A stretch of DNA of 64,000 nucleotides from assembly GCF_029227915.1 (NCBI RefSeq), contig NC_079885.1, positions 24,119,001 to 24,183,000 on the forward strand, read 5' to 3'. The position numbers were made by a program, and so were the translations under genes. This DNA is from Hydractinia symbiolongicarpus (taxonomy: Eukaryota > Cnidaria > Hydrozoa > Anthoathecata > Hydractiniidae). The notes under the pieces are model-generated. The model saw only the letters and a list, made by a program, of their open reading frames with translations, had not been told where the DNA came from and made no database searches. This document shows positions 1-10,557 of the stretch, one piece after another; within the stretch, counting starts at the first letter, position 1, and each line of letters starts with the position of its first letter.

Positions 1-893
1 TGCTTCTTTATAAAAGAACCTTAGAAAAATTTCCATGAGGATTACTTTCGTATTATCCAAAATTAAAAAACTTTCAAGATAAACTTTTGCGATTTTGTGA
101 TTTATAATTTTTCTAATTTCTCACAGAACTTTTTAGGTTTAAAACCGATATCAATAAAATAGAGACATCAATAAACTGTTTTTGACAGCATATCAATTTT
201 GACAAGCTTCCTTTTCAGAAAACATTAAAAGTGATTCTCATTATTAAAATAAGTCAGATAGATAAAATGTGTCCTAGGTTTAGGACCAAATACCTTATCC
301 AGCTCAGAGAAAGTGGGAATGTGCTTCTATAGTACAATGCTAAATACATAATCTAAATTTTATGCCGTATAAATACAAAGTTGTTAGAAAGTTATTTTTG
401 TGTCCACCTGGATCTGCAACACGGTTACTTGCACTAATCGTTTAGCTGTTTTAACCTGGACTGAGACTTCAGGTCTGCCTATTACAAGTTGATATCACTT
501 CTCCCAAATTTTGTTATTTCATAAAAGGAACCTGAAAATGTACAAACATTTACTTATGAAAAATAGGTTTCTGATCCATAAAAGAAATGATTACAAGCCG
601 AATGCGTTACCACTACACCATCTCCGTCCGTCATAATCGCAGAATTACATCAATACATTGCAGATTTTGAATTTTTTTTATTTTTGTTTTATTTGTATTT
701 GTTTTCCCTTTTTACACTTATTTCCCCCTTTTTAGAGGAAATGTTTCTTTAGAAGAACATCGTTTATTTGAAAATAGAAAGACATTGAAATATTCTATGT
801 TACTTTTTTAAAAAATCAAATTACAACAAAAACAGCAAAATTATTACACTGTTGTAGTTCATCAGTAGAATAGTTCGCACATTCCGTAAATTT
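1..893. other. Non-coding downstream flank of BTB copy A1
   Basis: I see no gene here apart from the tRNA-like stretch at 588-632. The sequence reappears almost unchanged from 25126 onward. The second copy lacks about 49 bases just upstream of the BTB 3' end, where it reads directly from gaagaac into the A-rich stretch. The duplication is therefore already in progress at the window edge, and its left boundary is outside the window. Confidence 0.7.
588..632 (-). repeat. tRNA-like (SINE-head-like) sequence
   Basis: On the minus strand this reads as the 5' half of a tRNA: a box A-like tract (TGGTGTAGTGGTAACGC) followed by an anticodon-arm-like CATTCGGCTTGTAATC. No matching T-arm or acceptor stem follows, so it is not a functional tRNA gene. 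It fits a tRNA-derived SINE head or a tRNA pseudogene. The same stretch recurs at 25713-25757 as part of the segmental duplication. Confidence 0.35.
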
Positions 894-1499
894 TTATTTC
901 TGTGGACTCTTTCGTGGACTTTGTAAAATTGGCCAACCATTATTAGACTTTGTGAAATATAATTGAAACAATCTTGCCATGGTTTTTGGATTTGTTTCGA
1001 TCAAATCTTCCCATTCTTTCGTTTTCATTAAATCTTTATTTGCCAGCAGAACACTACAACAACAATCCAACCATTCATTGATATCATGCGAATCGATTAT
1101 TATGATGGCTTCATATATGTTGTCCTTTGAAATGAGATTTTTTCCCTTCTCAATCATCAAATCTATCACAAGCTTCACTTGAAATTTGAAAGATATTTTG
1201 TACAAGTTAATCATTTCTCTCCAATCTAAAAATACAACTGCTTCTCCATTTCCATGTAAATACTGCACAAAATGTTGAATGGTATGTTCACCAAACTCAC
1301 TTACATCAACTTTTGGACTAACGCCTTGAGGTGCTTTTTCCAGACTATTTTTCATTACGACGGAGAATTGGATGGCTGCTGTACGACTCAGTTGAAACGT
1401 TTCATCTTCACGAAGCAAAATAACTTGCTCATCATTTTGAAGAAGGTTGTTAAGAAGAGTCTTTGTTAGGTTGTTCTCTAGCTGGCGAGATAATGAAAT
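894..1499 (-). CDS. BTB-domain protein, last exon (copy A1)
   Basis: This open exon of 202 codons including stop starts after a TTTAG acceptor and is in phase 0. It encodes a compact BTB/POZ fold: a hydrophobic start, a stretch around the VSEFGEHTIQHFVQYLHG motif, then a helical 3-box/BACK-like C-terminus with DSHDINEWLDCCCSVLLANK and a WEDLIETNPKTMARL helix. The arrangement resembles the BTB half of SPOP/TdPOZ-type cullin-3 adaptors. No MATH, Kelch or zinc-finger module is visible, and any upstream exon was not found. The gene is divergent to B1 at 4701 and about 97% identical in protein to A2 at 25970. An AATAAA hexamer overlaps the stop codon. The family assignment is good; a Cul3-adaptor role is inference. 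Confidence 0.8.
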   Translation of the reverse strand: MSLSRQLENNLTKTLLNNLLQNDEQVILLREDETFQLSRTAAIQFSVVMKNSLEKAPQGVSPKVDVSEFGEHTIQHFVQYLHGNGEAVVFLDWREMINLYKISFKFQVKLVIDLMIEKGKNLISKDNIYEAIIIIDSHDINEWLDCCCSVLLANKDLMKTKEWEDLIETNPKTMARLFQLYFTKSNNGWPILQSPRKSPQK

Positions 1500-4400
1500 C
1501 TAAATTAAGAAATAATGATAATAAAACCAACAAAATAAACTAATAGTTAACAAAGTTAAAACATATAAGATGTATAAAATCACCTCCATCTCTCGATTTG
1601 ATGTGTCGTTCAAGCAGACTATGACTACATACTATGAAGACACTTCATGTTAACAGTCATAATCAGTTCTTAGAAAAATACGTTATATTTGAGTATCCTT
1701 TTGTTTAAAGATTATGTTATTTAACATTGGGTTTAAAAAAAATATGGCTACTCACACACACTGCAGAATTTTTTAAACTAAATTCAGTTTATAAGAAATT
1801 GAGGTTTTATATGCTTATTATTTGGATCATTCAAATAATTCAAACACAGGGATAAGGGAATAATACGAAAAACAAAATATAAAACTGCAGAAATTTGTTG
1901 ATTCGAATTAATTCTTTAATTTCATCTATCCCAGAATAGTGTGAGGAATTTGATGTAAAATTGGCTAAACCTTAGAATAATTCTAATAAAGCTGAGAGTT
2001 TCATAAAACATACATTGTTATGATACTTCTGATAAACTAGCTAACACTTCTGGTGACATCATATTTTAAAATAAAAAGTTAATGCATAAAATTATCGTTG
2101 CCTTGGTTTTATTTCATGCATATCACAAATCAGCGATAAAAAACCAAAGAAAAAAATCTAACTATTTATAGTTTTTACAAAAGAATTTACATTAAAATAG
2201 TTCTTTGTTTTAAGATATCCCTCCTCTACATTTTCCACATCCAGAGACACCTCTCATCTTATACTGTCAGCAAAAAACAAAGCATGGCACTACAGCTTGA
2301 ATTTATTACGAATTTTTTTCAGACACTGGCATCCACAGTAAATGATAATTTCTTTAGATATTTTACCTTCTATTCGGCCGTATATCAGCTACTTTTCATC
2401 CAGTCTGTAAAGCATATCGGTGGTAATAACCCACTACTAAAAGCACCTTAGTAGTCCCCTTAACCTGCAGAATTTTAAAAACAGCTTCAACTCTGCTTTC
2501 CAAATTGGTTTATTTGATATTGAATTAGCTTCTTCTGAAAAGAACCCAAAATCAAATCAAAAATTTTATCAGCGAAGAAAAAATGTCATACAGAAATAAA
2601 ATATCCTTCACAACTTTACCTCATCATTCTGCATAGCACATTATAAAAGTGCTTAGCTTAGATATATTTTTTTTCTTGTAATAAGCCAACCATTTTCCCT
2701 TTCTGCATGTAAAAACCTCTAGTGAAAATCGGCCCTTAAGAAAGATAGATACGTCAAACCAAAACAAAAAACTTTATGTAAATAAACTTTTATGAAAGCT
2801 TTTTTTTGAAAATTGTGTTTAAACAGCTTGGTTTCAAAAAATGGCGATGAAAAAGGTAACTCTATTTTGTGTAAACAAAAAACTTATAAAAACTTAAGTA
2901 GAAAAAGGAAAAGAAAAAAAACTGTATATAAAAATCCATATTGTGAAACAGTTTTCCATGTAAAAAAAGAGACAGAGAATATTATAGTCCATATAAGTTT
3001 TTACACCGACAATAGCTAAGTTCACTTGTTTCTCACAAAATTGTAATTGTATTATTGTTGTTTTACTTGGACACTGTTCAAAATAAGTTTTATATATGGT
3101 GATAGCTAATTTTAAAGGTTCGTATTGTTAATTTTCGATAAACAAATGTATCCATTTTTTTATGCAAAATTAATGCATTTTCTCCTCTTTTAGAAAGCAT
3201 TCTTAAAGAATTAGCGGGCGCTTAATTTAGATGAGCGGTTAATAGATAATCCTTTTGGCGAAGCATTTTAAGCTTTGGTGTATAGGGAAAACTGTAAAGT
3301 GTTTGTTTCGCGTAGAGTAACCAAGAAATACCGTAATTTTATTTGAAATCTGAGTTGTTAATTATTATCTTACGCTCCTCCACCTCCATACAGCGCGAGC
3401 AAGTACTCGTTCGAATTTTTGGCAAAAGTATATTTGACAAGTTAGTTGTGTTTGTCTTCTAAGTAAAAATTAGAAATTATTTGAGGAGGGTTTTTTTGAA
3501 GGTAGCAAAATGGATTAAAAACCAGATCATGTGATATTGTATAAAATAACGTTTGTGAATCATTATTCCGTTCAATGAATGAATGCACTTTGGAAAACTT
3601 GATTGCCACAACTCCTGAGGCTAGGTTGGTTTGAAACTTACACACATGATTAAGAAGGAGGAGGAATTCAGCTACATGAATCTAAAACTTTTGTTTTCCA
3701 TCAAATGCAACTCGAACTAAAAGTGTTGGTCCAAAAAATGTTTTTTGAAAACGCGTGGCTAATGTTGCTCGTGGTGTATAACAATCAATATGTTGCTACG
3801 CTTTTGCATTAAAAAAATATTGCAAAAACTCTGCAACAAAATTTACCTAATTACAAATTTGCATTTGCAACAAAAATGTCACCCATATGTATCAACATTA
3901 TTTTAACATTTTACGTATTTTTTGAACAAGCTTGGTGGAAACAACGTAAACAAACAAGGCTATCCAAGAAAACAAGCTTAAAGGTTTTCTTTTGTCGCAG
4001 CACCTTTCGGAAACGATTGTGAAAACAGCGCTGTTGAAATCGCCAAGCCACAGGTCACGAGGCAACTTTTTCACGCGATAATAATAAACGTAAATTTGTG
4101 ACTATCGCTCAAAAAGATTGCCCCGTGTCTCCGTAGCTTAAAGCCATGACTTCATGCAGTGTTTTAGTTTCCCTTAAAGTGTCGCAGTTTTTGTCTTTCT
4201 CGTAAAGAAGTAAGCTTATTTGTTTTTTTATTCCAAGGACATGTTTGTGGATAAGTTTTCTTGTTGTAAGATACGGCGCCATTAATAAACTTTTTTGCAA
4301 AAAACTTGCAATAACATTTTGCTGCACATGATCGTAGCCCCGCGGCTAACAGGTTAAGAGACAAGTTTGGAGACAAAACATAATTAAATGAGTTTTTTTA

Positions 4401-4700
4401 GAGTAACGACTTATTATCACCATCAGTAGCAGTAGCATGCGATACTATTGGACCTATAAAATACGCAACCTTATTATTTTATTTACATGGTCACTGTCAT
4501 TCATTGGCTTAAATGCTGTTGTCGAAAAAACTGCATTAAGGATAACTTTAATAATCCTTGTTTAATTTTACGCTTTTCTTTAAAAAGTGTGTTAAGGTGG
4601 ATTCACATCAAGGCGAAGAGGTTAAGCTGAATTTCAACCGATTATATTATCCATGTAAAAATATGTAGAAAAACATCGCACAGATTTTCTTTTTTTTTAG
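1500..4700. other. Shared upstream/intron region between divergent BTB copies A1 and B1
   Basis: No convincing coding exon was found. The stretch is AT-rich and largely repeated at 26576-29372, with a deletion of roughly 280 bases near 3810-4095 in the second copy. Part of it (about 4110-4690) also appears inverted at 20361-20889. First exons and promoters of the two divergent BTB genes should lie here, but I could not identify them. Short ORFs at 3442-3645 and 4109-4376 shift frame between the copies, so I treat them as chance. Confidence 0.5.
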
Positions 4701-5409
4701 ATTGAGATTTTAAGTGGAGAAGGATTAAAAAACGAAATTCTTTCGCTTTTTTTTGAAAAACGACCAGAAAGTTGTGCTGTTCAGTGAAACAGAAGAATTC
4801 GAATTAAAGTTAAGTGTGTCGATAGCCATGCATTTTTCTCCGGTGATGAAACAAACTTTACAAGCCTTTTCAAATCATGTTGATGGTGAAAGTGCTCCTC
4901 AATCACCAAAACATCGCATTAACGTCAGCGAGTTTGAGAAAGAAACCGTCGGACGTTTTGTTCAATATTTGCATGGACAAAGTTTGATGGATGCTTCGTT
5001 ATCATGGAGGGATGTCGTTAACTTGTATAAGATAGGCCTGAAATTTCAAGTAAAATCTTTGATAGATTTGATGATTGAGAAGGGAAAAAATCTCATTTCA
5101 AAGGATAACATATATGAAGCCATCATGTTCATCGATTCGCATGATATCAACGAATGGTTGGATTGTTGTTGTAGTGTTCTGCTGGCAAATAAAGATTTAA
5201 TGAAAACGAAAGAATGGGAAGACTTGATCGAAGCAAATCCAAAAACAATGGCAAGATTGCTAAATTACTACATCATAAAAAAAGAAGAAGAAGAAGAAGA
5301 ACAAAAGGAAAAAGAAGAAAAAAAAGAAAAAAAAGACGAAGAGGTGGCCAACAAAACTCGGAAAAACGCCGGTACCGCCATGCCATTTCGTACATATAGT
5401 TGCAAATAG
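4701..5409 (+). CDS. BTB-domain protein, last exon (copy B1), frame broken by a T-run
   Basis: The exon follows a poly-T/TTTAG acceptor. From about 4753 it encodes a BTB domain: HFSPVMKQTLQAFSNHVDG, then INVSEFEKETVGRFVQYLHG, then the 3-box helices DSHDINEWLDCCCSVLLANK and WEDLIEANPKTMARLLNYY. A Glu/Lys-rich tail coded by a GAA-type repeat follows. The exon is 709 bases, one more than a multiple of three. A run of eight Ts at 4747-4754 replaces the seven of B2, so the first ~17 codons are out of frame with the domain. This is either an inactivating insertion or a homopolymer sequencing error. It is paralogous to B2 (29373) and to the split copy C. Confidence 0.75.
5276..5340 (+). repeat. GAA-type microsatellite within BTB coding sequence
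   Basis: A (GAA)n/(AAG)n run codes the acidic-basic tail of BTB copy B1. The homologous run is longer in copy C (about 21170-21250) and short in B2 (about 29953-29970), and the sequence downstream differs among the copies. Confidence 0.8.
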
Positions 5410-6150
5410 CTCGCCGAACTCCCACGGCAACATCGACCTTAACATTTCTTTTTAATGCCAGGTTTATATACGGTTTTTTTCTTTATATTCGAGTATATGT
5501 TTATGTTTTGATGCAAAAACTAAACCTGAATCTAGATTAAACGTACGCATTGTAATGACAAGTATGTACCCAGGCCCCCTTTTAAAAATTGCTCTAACAT
5601 TGTCTGCGAGTAAGAACCATGAAAGTGAAAACTTTCCAGAGTTATGGACATATTTGTAGAAACCACACGAATCTTTCGCTGTAGCCAATATTTAAGTTTT
5701 TAAGCGTAATGGTCGAAGTCGTTATGTTTTCCGATTGATTGAAATTAAAATTTGTGATTTATTGCACATTAAATAGCCAAATATAAGTAAAAGGTAGCTA
5801 CGGATTCCGTAGCTACTTTTTACTTATACGGCTTTACGGTTTCCGCGCATTTTCTCAAATTATTAAAAATTCTGCCATTTTATCAGCGTTGCCTAGTAAG
5901 TTTATCTGGTCATTTGTTTGTATATTTTTTTAAATTTCTGATTGAGCGAGACAAGATATTTTTAAAACGGCGATGGAGTTTTTGTTGTTTTTTAAAGATG
6001 ATGGGATGAAACTACCAATTTAGCTAGCATGAAACTACCTATTTAGGTCAAAATTCTCTAATGCTAGCATCATAATAGAATTCTTTCAGACAGATTTTTC
6101 CAGGTACCTAGCTGCGACACACACTGCACAGTGAGTGGCATAATTCTGCT
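5410..6150. other. 3' flank of BTB copy B1, homologous to the 3' flank of copy C
   Basis: Non-coding. It aligns with 21256-22030, including the shared stretch around GTCTGCGAGT and the end of the block at the motif cataattctgct. That shared end marks the site where the LINE at 6150-10095 was inserted. Confidence 0.6.
5783..5827. repeat. Hairpin, 22-bp arms
   Basis: Near-perfect palindrome: arms 5783-5804 and 5806-5827 with one mismatch and a 1-base centre. The paralogous position near 21522-21541 has only the left arm, so the right arm was gained here or lost there. Confidence 0.75.
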
Positions 6151-6152
6151 TT

Positions 6153-6153
6153 A

Positions 6154-6196
<43 letters not shown>
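6153..6196. repeat. (AAT)n microsatellite
   Basis: About fourteen AAT units at the 3' end of the minus-strand LINE, consistent with a microsatellite tail produced by target-primed reverse transcription. Confidence 0.85.
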
Positions 6197-6197
<1 letters not shown>

Positions 6198-6403
6198 TTT
6201 AAAGTGGCTAGCCCAGAAAATCACAAAAACCTATAGTTAGTGGATTGTTTCCACTGGGGGCCACTAGAACAAAAAAGAAACAAAAAAATGATAAACCTTA
6301 GACTGCCTCAGCACAATCAAACATAGTAACATTTATAATCTGTGAAAATTAAAAAAGAAAAAGAATAAAAAACAAAAATTAAAAAGTTAAAAAGTGATCT
6401 CCA

Positions 6404-9400
6404 TTAGAATTTGCCAAATACATTCGAGATGGAAGTCTTAAACAAAAGCAGACTTCCATCACAGGTCACTTGGTCTGGAAGATTATTCCACACTTTTGCA
6501 GCTCTAAATGGGAAGGCTTTTTTGCCAAATTCCGTGTTGACCAAGGGAAGTGTGAACCTGTTTTTTGAAGCTCCTCTTGTTTGATGATTATGACAGTTTT
6601 TTGTCAAAAGGAATTTTGAGCGCATGTAATCAGGAGCAATGTGATTCATGGCTTTGAAAACTAATATGGCATCGTTTTTGATGAGTAAATTATTCATTGA
6701 ATATTCCCTCTCTTTCCCAAGAAAGGTACGGACACATTTTAATCGTTTTTCTAGTTTTCCCAATCTACCTTGGGTGGCACAAGCCCATGCCGAGGAGCAG
6801 TAGTGGAAATATGGTATGACAAGTGCATTAATTAAAAGGTTTTTTGTGTGAGGTGTTAAACAGGATGCAATGGTTCTAATTTTAGAATATTTAATTAGTA
6901 TTTTTCTATTTATGTCATTAATGTGCTTTTCCCATTGCATTTTTTGATCAAATGTTACCCCAAGATATTTAACTTTTTCGCTCCTCTTCAAAGGAATACC
7001 CATATAGTTGATAGTTTTGTTCTCAACTTTTTTTAACTGGCTGTGGTTGCCGAAAAAGATTGTTTCAGTTTTGTCCGTATTAATAGTCATTTTGTTATTA
7101 TTCAGCCAGAGGTCGACTTGCGAAAGTTCTAACTCGACCTGGGAGACAAGGGTATCCAAGTTTTTATGAGACGAAATAATTATTGTATCATCTGCATATA
7201 GATGGTGGTAGTTTGAATTGATGACAGATTTTAAGTCATCAATATACAAAAGAAAGAGCAGGGGCCCCAACACAGATCCCTGCGGCACCCCAAAAGCGTC
7301 TTCATGAAGCAGATCTGATCCTGTGTCGTTTACAAGAGTCAGCTGCATTCGGCCCGTTAAGTAGGACTCGAACCAGTCAAAGGCAGCATCTCTGATGCCA
7401 AAACACCATAGTTTTTTTAACAAAATTTTATGATCAACAGTGTCAAAAGCTTTTTTAAGGTCAATGAGCACAGCACAAACAAAGTTATGTTGGTCGAGCT
7501 CAGTAAGAATAAAATCAGAGACATCGACTACTGCAGTTTCTGTGGAAAAGAGTTTTCGAAATCCGGACTGTCTGTCATTCAGGAAGTTGTGCTCAGAAAT
7601 AAAATGAGACATTTGCTCATGCACTAACTTTTCAAAAATTTTCATAGGAATTGGCAAAATGGAGATAGGCCGATAATTAGTAGGATCTGTTTTATTGCCA
7701 CTTTTAAAAATAGGCGAGACCCTTTTAGTCTTCCAACATTTAGGTACATAACCAGTAAATAAAGATTTGTTGAAAAGACTTGATAAATAAATACTTAAAA
7801 CTGACGAACCTGCTTTTAGCAGTCGTGAACCAATTCCGTCCAAGCCTGTAGCTTTATTAAGTTTTAGTGAACTAATTATTTTTTCGACACTTTTGGTCTC
7901 AATACGAGCCCACCGAAAATCGTGTCCGCTAACAGGTGGATTAACATTAGTAGTGTCAGAAGAAAATTTAGAGGCTAGTTTGGCACCAACACTGACAAAA
8001 AATGAATTGAATGTGTTGGAAATTTCTTTTGGGTGAGAAGTTTCTGTACCATCGTTTTGGACTACTCGTTTTATCGAGGTAGTATTGCCTGACTTATCAG
8101 GAACCAGTTTTTTTAGGGTTTTCCAAAGTTGTTTTGGCCGTTTTTGAAAGTCCTGCAAAACGTCATTATAGTACTCGTTTTTGAGTCGATTTTTGAGACC
8201 TATTACCTGGTTCCTTTTTTGTTTGAAAGCTTCCCAGTCTATGATGGATTTTGTTTTTGATGCTTTCCGTTTCAAGAAGTCTCTTTCTTTGATGGCTATT
8301 ATTAATTCATCAGTGACCCATGCCTCAACACGGCCAGAAAATCTATGTGTTTTGAAAGGGGCATGTTTGTCAGCCACTGTTTTAACATTTTTATTTAGTT
8401 TCTCACATGCTTCATCAAGGTCATCATAATTATTAAAATATGACCAGTCTAAATTCCTGAGGTCCTTCAGAAAAGCCTCTTTACTGAAGTTCTTGTAGCT
8501 ACGAACCTTGCATGTTTTAGGTTCAAATTTTGGCCTTTTGAATTTTCTGATCACATAAACTAAATTGTGATCACTGATGCCTAAATCCATGACACCAGTT
8601 TTAGAAATACAAGAACTGTTAGAAAGTATCAAGTCTATAAGAGTGCTACTATTTTCAGTAACACGAGTTGGCTCCGTAATATGTTGTTTTAGGAAAAGAG
8701 TGGAGCATAATTCCTTTATTTTGGAGGAAAGAGCATATTTTGAAAGCATGTTACAGTTAAAATCTCCCAAGATAAAAACTTCTTTTTCTTTTGGGAGCTT
8801 GTTAAAACACTGTTTAAAATGAGTACACAGGTTTTCGGTACTCTGCAAATCACTACCTCCAGGTGGCCTGTAAACCCCACACACGTAAATAGGTTTAGTT
8901 TTTTTCAGGCACACTTTCACCCATAGTGATTCAACATTTTCGAAGTAAAGGTGTTTCAAAAGGTGGCTATCCAAGTTTTCATTAACAAAAATTAGAACAC
9001 CCCCACCTCGTCTATTCCGATCATTCCTATAACAAACATAGCCATCAATTTTAACGTCATTGTCAGTGATGGTGTCATCAATTTTGGTTTCACAGATGGA
9101 GAATACATCAAGTTTTGTTTGATGTAGCAGAAGTTTAACATAGTCTAGTTTGGATGACAGACCATTAATGTTGAGATGGGCCATTTTTAAGCCCTTCCCA
9201 TTTCTGATTGCCTCAAAATCAAAGTTTTCATCAATAGTAATATTGATGTTGTCCGGAATTTCGTCACCAAATGACTCCTCATTAGCAAAGGGCAAATTAC
9301 GAGAAAGACAGGGACTGCAAACGAAAAACAGTTTATCTTCAGGAGTCTTCATAAATTGTTGATATTTTTTATCAGAAATACGCTCACATTTTTTATGAGC

Positions 9401-9664
9401 CCATAATCCACACTTGTCACAAGAAAGTGCTTTGTGTGTTTTTGCCACAGGTTTTAAGCATGAAGAACAGGGATACTTAACAGGACCTGGGTTGAGGCAG
9501 ATGTCCCCTGACAAGAGGATTAACAAATAGAAATACTTGTGCCTGCTTGGCTTAAGTTTTGATAAAGCCATTAATTTTAATTGGAGAGTGAGCTGGCTTT
9601 CAGAAACTCTATTGCAGGCATCAAGTGAAGAGATAGAAAAGAAACTCCTATCTAGTCGACTCAT
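6404..9664 (-). CDS. LINE polyprotein: PHD-like finger, AP endonuclease, reverse transcriptase
   Basis: This 1086-residue uninterrupted ORF starts at the first in-frame ATG after an upstream stop; a GTG-initiated reading would add 22 residues. The residue numbers that follow count from that GTG. A hydrophobic stretch ends in GDICLNPGP (75-83), a 2A-like motif. A Cys/His PHD-type finger follows at about 88-141. The AP-endonuclease runs from AHLNINGLSS (184) through ICETK, GDFNCNM and the SDHN motif (386-389). Reverse transcriptase follows: YRPIS (686), LIDLKKAFDTVDH (755-767), GVPQGSVLGP (814-823) and YADD (845-848). No RNase H is evident. The ORF looks intact, so the copy may be recent. The CR1/L2 versus Rex1 clade cannot be settled by eye. 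Confidence 0.9.
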   Translation of the reverse strand: MSRLDRSFFSISSLDACNRVSESQLTLQLKLMALSKLKPSRHKYFYLLILLSGDICLNPGPVKYPCSSCLKPVAKTHKALSCDKCGLWAHKKCERISDKKYQQFMKTPEDKLFFVCSPCLSRNLPFANEESFGDEIPDNINITIDENFDFEAIRNGKGLKMAHLNINGLSSKLDYVKLLLHQTKLDVFSICETKIDDTITDNDVKIDGYVCYRNDRNRRGGGVLIFVNENLDSHLLKHLYFENVESLWVKVCLKKTKPIYVCGVYRPPGGSDLQSTENLCTHFKQCFNKLPKEKEVFILGDFNCNMLSKYALSSKIKELCSTLFLKQHITEPTRVTENSSTLIDLILSNSSCISKTGVMDLGISDHNLVYVIRKFKRPKFEPKTCKVRSYKNFSKEAFLKDLRNLDWSYFNNYDDLDEACEKLNKNVKTVADKHAPFKTHRFSGRVEAWVTDELIIAIKERDFLKRKASKTKSIIDWEAFKQKRNQVIGLKNRLKNEYYNDVLQDFQKRPKQLWKTLKKLVPDKSGNTTSIKRVVQNDGTETSHPKEISNTFNSFFVSVGAKLASKFSSDTTNVNPPVSGHDFRWARIETKSVEKIISSLKLNKATGLDGIGSRLLKAGSSVLSIYLSSLFNKSLFTGYVPKCWKTKRVSPIFKSGNKTDPTNYRPISILPIPMKIFEKLVHEQMSHFISEHNFLNDRQSGFRKLFSTETAVVDVSDFILTELDQHNFVCAVLIDLKKAFDTVDHKILLKKLWCFGIRDAAFDWFESYLTGRMQLTLVNDTGSDLLHEDAFGVPQGSVLGPLLFLLYIDDLKSVINSNYHHLYADDTIIISSHKNLDTLVSQVELELSQVDLWLNNNKMTINTDKTETIFFGNHSQLKKVENKTINYMGIPLKRSEKVKYLGVTFDQKMQWEKHINDINRKILIKYSKIRTIASCLTPHTKNLLINALVIPYFHYCSSAWACATQGRLGKLEKRLKCVRTFLGKEREYSMNNLLIKNDAILVFKAMNHIAPDYMRSKFLLTKNCHNHQTRGASKNRFTLPLVNTEFGKKAFPFRAAKVWNNLPDQVTCDGSLLLFKTSISNVFGKF

Positions 9665-10095
9665 TTCGTTGTTGTTGGGTGAGCTACTTTTGAACGAAGG
9701 TTTTGTATTGCTCAAAAATACAACGAACACAAAAATCAGTTTTAGCGTAAATGTGGGGTTTCCTACCTAAGTAAAGTTATTTTTAAGTCGTAGAGAGATC
9801 ATTCTACGGTTATGTGCTCTTCCAAAACTATGTTTGAAGGATCTAAGGCAAGCCCATTTCCTTACGATGTTACACAGAAGGAGCAGCAGGAACCCACAAC
9901 ACAGCAAAGCTACCATATTAGATGATAGATGGATAAAAAACTGACTGGGATAAAAACAATTTATTAACAAAAACAATAATTTAAAAACTTACAAAACAAC
10001 AAATTAAAGAAATGAAAAGATATAAATGAAGTAAAAAAGGCAGTACAATATATAATAAATCAAAAAGGACTTAGCTGTCAAAGCAGGAGCTCTTC

Positions 10096-10380
10096 AAGAG
10101 TAGGAATGTCTATCACAGAGCTTATGCTTGGCAGTTACATCTGTTCACAATATATGTTGGCTAATATAGATAAATAAGTATTTTGCCGTTATACAAATGT
10201 TACAAGTTTTAATTTCTTTAAATAATTACAGAAATGGTTGTGTTATTACCAAGCGCTGTTTTTAAGTAAAAAAAAGAGAGTGAAAATAATATTGAATATT
10301 GATATCAAGTATAGTAAAGAAATATGTTAACTATATTGACTAAAAAAATTACTGGTATAATCTACAAAAGTCTATATACG
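10096..10380. other. Duplicated flank between LINE and BEL element
   Basis: No gene. The start (ggaatgtctatcacagagc) continues the duplicated block also seen at 22036 and 30027. The rest is anonymous AT-rich sequence. Confidence 0.5.
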
Positions 10381-10385
10381 AGTGT

Positions 10386-10539
10386 TGTTAATTATTTATG
10401 TATTTTTAACACGTGACTCTTAAAGCCACGTGTGACGAATGTGATGTAGATGTATACTTTTTAGATGCTTCGGCAGTACAGAAAATATTTTGTTGATATA
10501 AGACACGTTTTCATGAGTTCCTTTTTACGAGATATTGCA
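10386..10539 (+). repeat. 5' LTR of BEL/Pao element
   Basis: 154 bp, starting TGTTAATTATT and ending TTGCA. It includes a GTGACTCTTAAAGCCACGTG segment. It matches the 3' LTR at 153 of 154 positions. At 154 bp it is short for this superfamily. Confidence 0.93.
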
Positions 10540-10557
10540 TGGTCAAACCGAGCCGGA
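10540..10557 (+). other. Primer binding site of BEL/Pao element
   Basis: TGG follows the LTR directly, as expected for pairing with the CCA end of a tRNA primer. The next bases, TCAAACCGAGCC, look like the complement of an acceptor stem plus T-arm edge. The primer tRNA was not identified. Confidence 0.55.

Larger units (their letters stand above)
6150..10095 (-). mobile_element. CR1/L2-type LINE, apparently near full length
   Basis: This is a non-LTR retrotransposon inserted on minus. Its 3' end borders an (AAT)n microsatellite at about 6153-6196, as is common for CR1/L2-like tails. The coding body is 6404-9664, with about 430 bases of 5' leader to around 10095. Its limits come from paralogous empty sites: at 22016-22050 and 30008-30045 the flank cataattctgctctaa runs directly into ttaggaatgtcc, whereas here the element separates the two halves. 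No clear target-site duplication was found, so the 5' boundary is approximate. Confidence 0.8.

Noticed and set aside
4109-4376. Minus-strand ORFs upstream of B1 with partial similarity to an ORF at 20652-20909
   Set aside because: Similarity follows from duplicated non-coding DNA; frames shift and stops move between copies.
9767-9976. Minus-strand ORF in the LINE leader with a hydrophobic core
   Set aside because: It could be a leader peptide, but it has no motif and is separated from the main ORF by an in-frame stop region.
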